Below, piece after piece: positions 63,123-64,000 of a DNA stretch of 64,000 nucleotides. The position numbers and the translations under genes are program-made. The first letter of the stretch is position 1; each line of letters begins with the position of its first letter. The DNA lies in NCBI RefSeq assembly GCF_000373245.1, contig NZ_KB890750.1:631759-695758 (forward strand). The letters are read 5' to 3'. The stretch comes from Echinicola pacifica DSM 19836 (GTDB lineage Bacteria; Bacteroidota; Bacteroidia; Cytophagales; Cyclobacteriaceae). The notes under the pieces were generated by a model. It saw only the letters and a program-made list of their open reading frames with translations, ran no database searches and was not told the DNA's origin.

Positions 63123-63797
63123 ATGAACCATCCATTTTATATGAAAACCATAAAAACGCAGAACCGATTGATCGGTCTGGCTTTAGCTGGGGTGCTGGTG
63201 GTTTTTGTGGCCTGTATCTGGCTTTCCTTTAGTACGGGCTGGTATGGATTGGCATTTATTGCGGGTTTCTTCATTATGATGGCAGCGCCCTTCGTGGATA
63301 CTCCGATAGCCACCAGAAAGGGTCGACTGACCTACTATTCCCCAATGTTTATCACTGAAAACCTTCCCAATGGCTCTATACACTTTCATGGTGGGACCCT
63401 CTTTGACTATGTCTATGTAATAAACTTTGACCTAAATGGCCCCGAACGAACGCGTTTTATTCTCGCCAGTTACCTGAGCGGTTTGATCAATTTCATTGAT
63501 CATCATAAAAATACCAACTCCCCTCCACGCTCCATGGAAGGCACCAGCTATATCCTTCAAGAAAACACAGCCAGAAAGCTTGGGTTCAAAACCCTGCCCA
63601 CTAATCAAGTCCAACTGCTAGTGTTGATCCTCAATTATCCCACCTTAATTTTGACTCAGTCACTAGCCAGTAAAAGGCTGCGTTTTCCCAATCTTCGAAA
63701 AGTCAGAACCTATCACAGCTCCCTTGATGAGCTTATTGCAAAGGAAGAATTTATCCGCCACTTACGAGACAAATTAACAGACCAGAATGAGCTTTAA
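63123..63797 (+). CDS. Membrane protein of unknown family
   Basis: About 224 residues from ATG 63123 (MNHPFYMKTIK; ATG 63141 is also possible, and a GTG lies at 63120). Two adjacent membrane helices (LIGLALAGVLVVFVACIWLS and LAFIAGFFIMMAAPF) at residues about 15 to 60 are followed by a soluble cytoplasmic part with ITENLPNGSIHFHGGTLFDY and a charged C-terminus (HLRDKLTDQNEL). I recognise no domain. The gene stands alone next to the window edge; a 15-bp piece of its 3' end recurs downstream. Confidence 0.65.
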   Translation: MNHPFYMKTIKTQNRLIGLALAGVLVVFVACIWLSFSTGWYGLAFIAGFFIMMAAPFVDTPIATRKGRLTYYSPMFITENLPNGSIHFHGGTLFDYVYVINFDLNGPERTRFILASYLSGLINFIDHHKNTNSPPRSMEGTSYILQENTARKLGFKTLPTNQVQLLVLILNYPTLILTQSLASKRLRFPNLRKVRTYHSSLDELIAKEEFIRHLRDKLTDQNEL

Positions 63798-63991
63798 ACA
63801 CCGATTATTTTTATTGATTTCAGGTCAAAGTGATCAACTTTAAGATAGAATTTTATCGTCTTAGATTGTCTGTTTATTCAAGTCAGTAAATATCATTGCC
63901 CCATAAAAAAAGAAGATCAAAAGCAGCTGCGGCCGGTCAGGTCTGCGATATGCTCGGCTAATAAAGCTAATACTCACGCCACTTACGAGAC
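63756..63991 (+). repeat. 15-bp direct repeat at the right edge
   Basis: CGCCACTTACGAGAC occurs at 63756-63770, inside the end of the membrane protein gene (encoding RHLRD), and again at 63977-63991, after its stop codon. The spacing is 221 bp. In the second copy the matching frame has a stop 6 bp upstream, so it is not part of an intact gene here. Confidence 0.55.
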
Positions 63992-64000
63992 GAAACAACA

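Noticed and set aside
1..64000. CRISPR arrays, insertion sequences, prophage or defence genes
   Set aside because: I saw no regularly spaced repeats, transposase, integrase, phage or known defence proteins anywhere in the window.

Overview
The window comes from a Bacteroidota chromosome, most likely a Cytophagales / Cyclobacteriaceae-type marine or soil heterotroph. The basis is two SusC/SusD outer-membrane uptake pairs, an ECF sigma / FecR pair feeding an STN-bearing SusC, a fused CcoNO cbb3 oxidase subunit, many type-II lipoproteins, and several promoters of the Bacteroidota TAnnTTTG (-7) form. Species assignment is inference; there is no rRNA gene here.

Layout. 1-7068 (minus strand): ECF sigma factor, FecR anti-sigma, SusC with STN domain, SusD and the start of one more membrane-anchored protein that runs off the left edge: a substrate-sensing uptake operon. 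7834-19805: housekeeping and metabolism, comprising a peptide (POT) transporter, an ATP-type PEP carboxykinase broken by one missing base, a cyclophilin, a nucleoside transporter, the etfB-etfA-bifunctional nuclease cluster, a small TPR protein, a quinone-oxidoreductase-like enzyme and dnaB. 19806-21163 has no protein gene but carries an unusual tRNA-like RNA gene with its own promoter and terminator. 21164-29227: a second SusC/SusD pair, divergent from a LacI-family regulator and a secreted sialidase; a perfect 18-bp palindrome with a central CpG lies between them. 29275-38453 (minus): a complete cbb3 oxidase locus (ccoI-S-NO-Q-P-G-H plus a TauE/SafE protein), preceded by a stress-like protein and a Crp/Fnr regulator; two near-identical 14-bp FNR-type boxes link the last two. 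40278-58007: mixed genes, including M48 peptidase, NYN-LOTUS protein, GluQ-type synthetase, S10 peptidase, WYL regulator, a large membrane protein, an aldo-keto reductase/SDR operon, PepSY-like lipoprotein, a Gfo/Idh/MocA oxidoreductase and a beta-propeller surface protein. 58405-62572: oxidative pentose phosphate operon rpiB-gnd-zwf-pgl. The right edge has an unrecognised membrane protein.

How it works together. The two SusCD systems import oligomeric substrates with TonB energy; the first is probably switched on by trans-envelope signalling (SusC STN to FecR to sigma), the second probably by the LacI regulator. The cbb3 locus builds a high-affinity terminal oxidase and its copper/heme assembly factors, and the adjacent Crp/Fnr protein with shared boxes suggests oxygen or redox control. 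Most genes are ordinary. The items most worth a second look are the tRNA-like RNA (20741-20865), the pckA frameshift (near 10479-10483), the FNR-box pair and the LacI-type palindrome.
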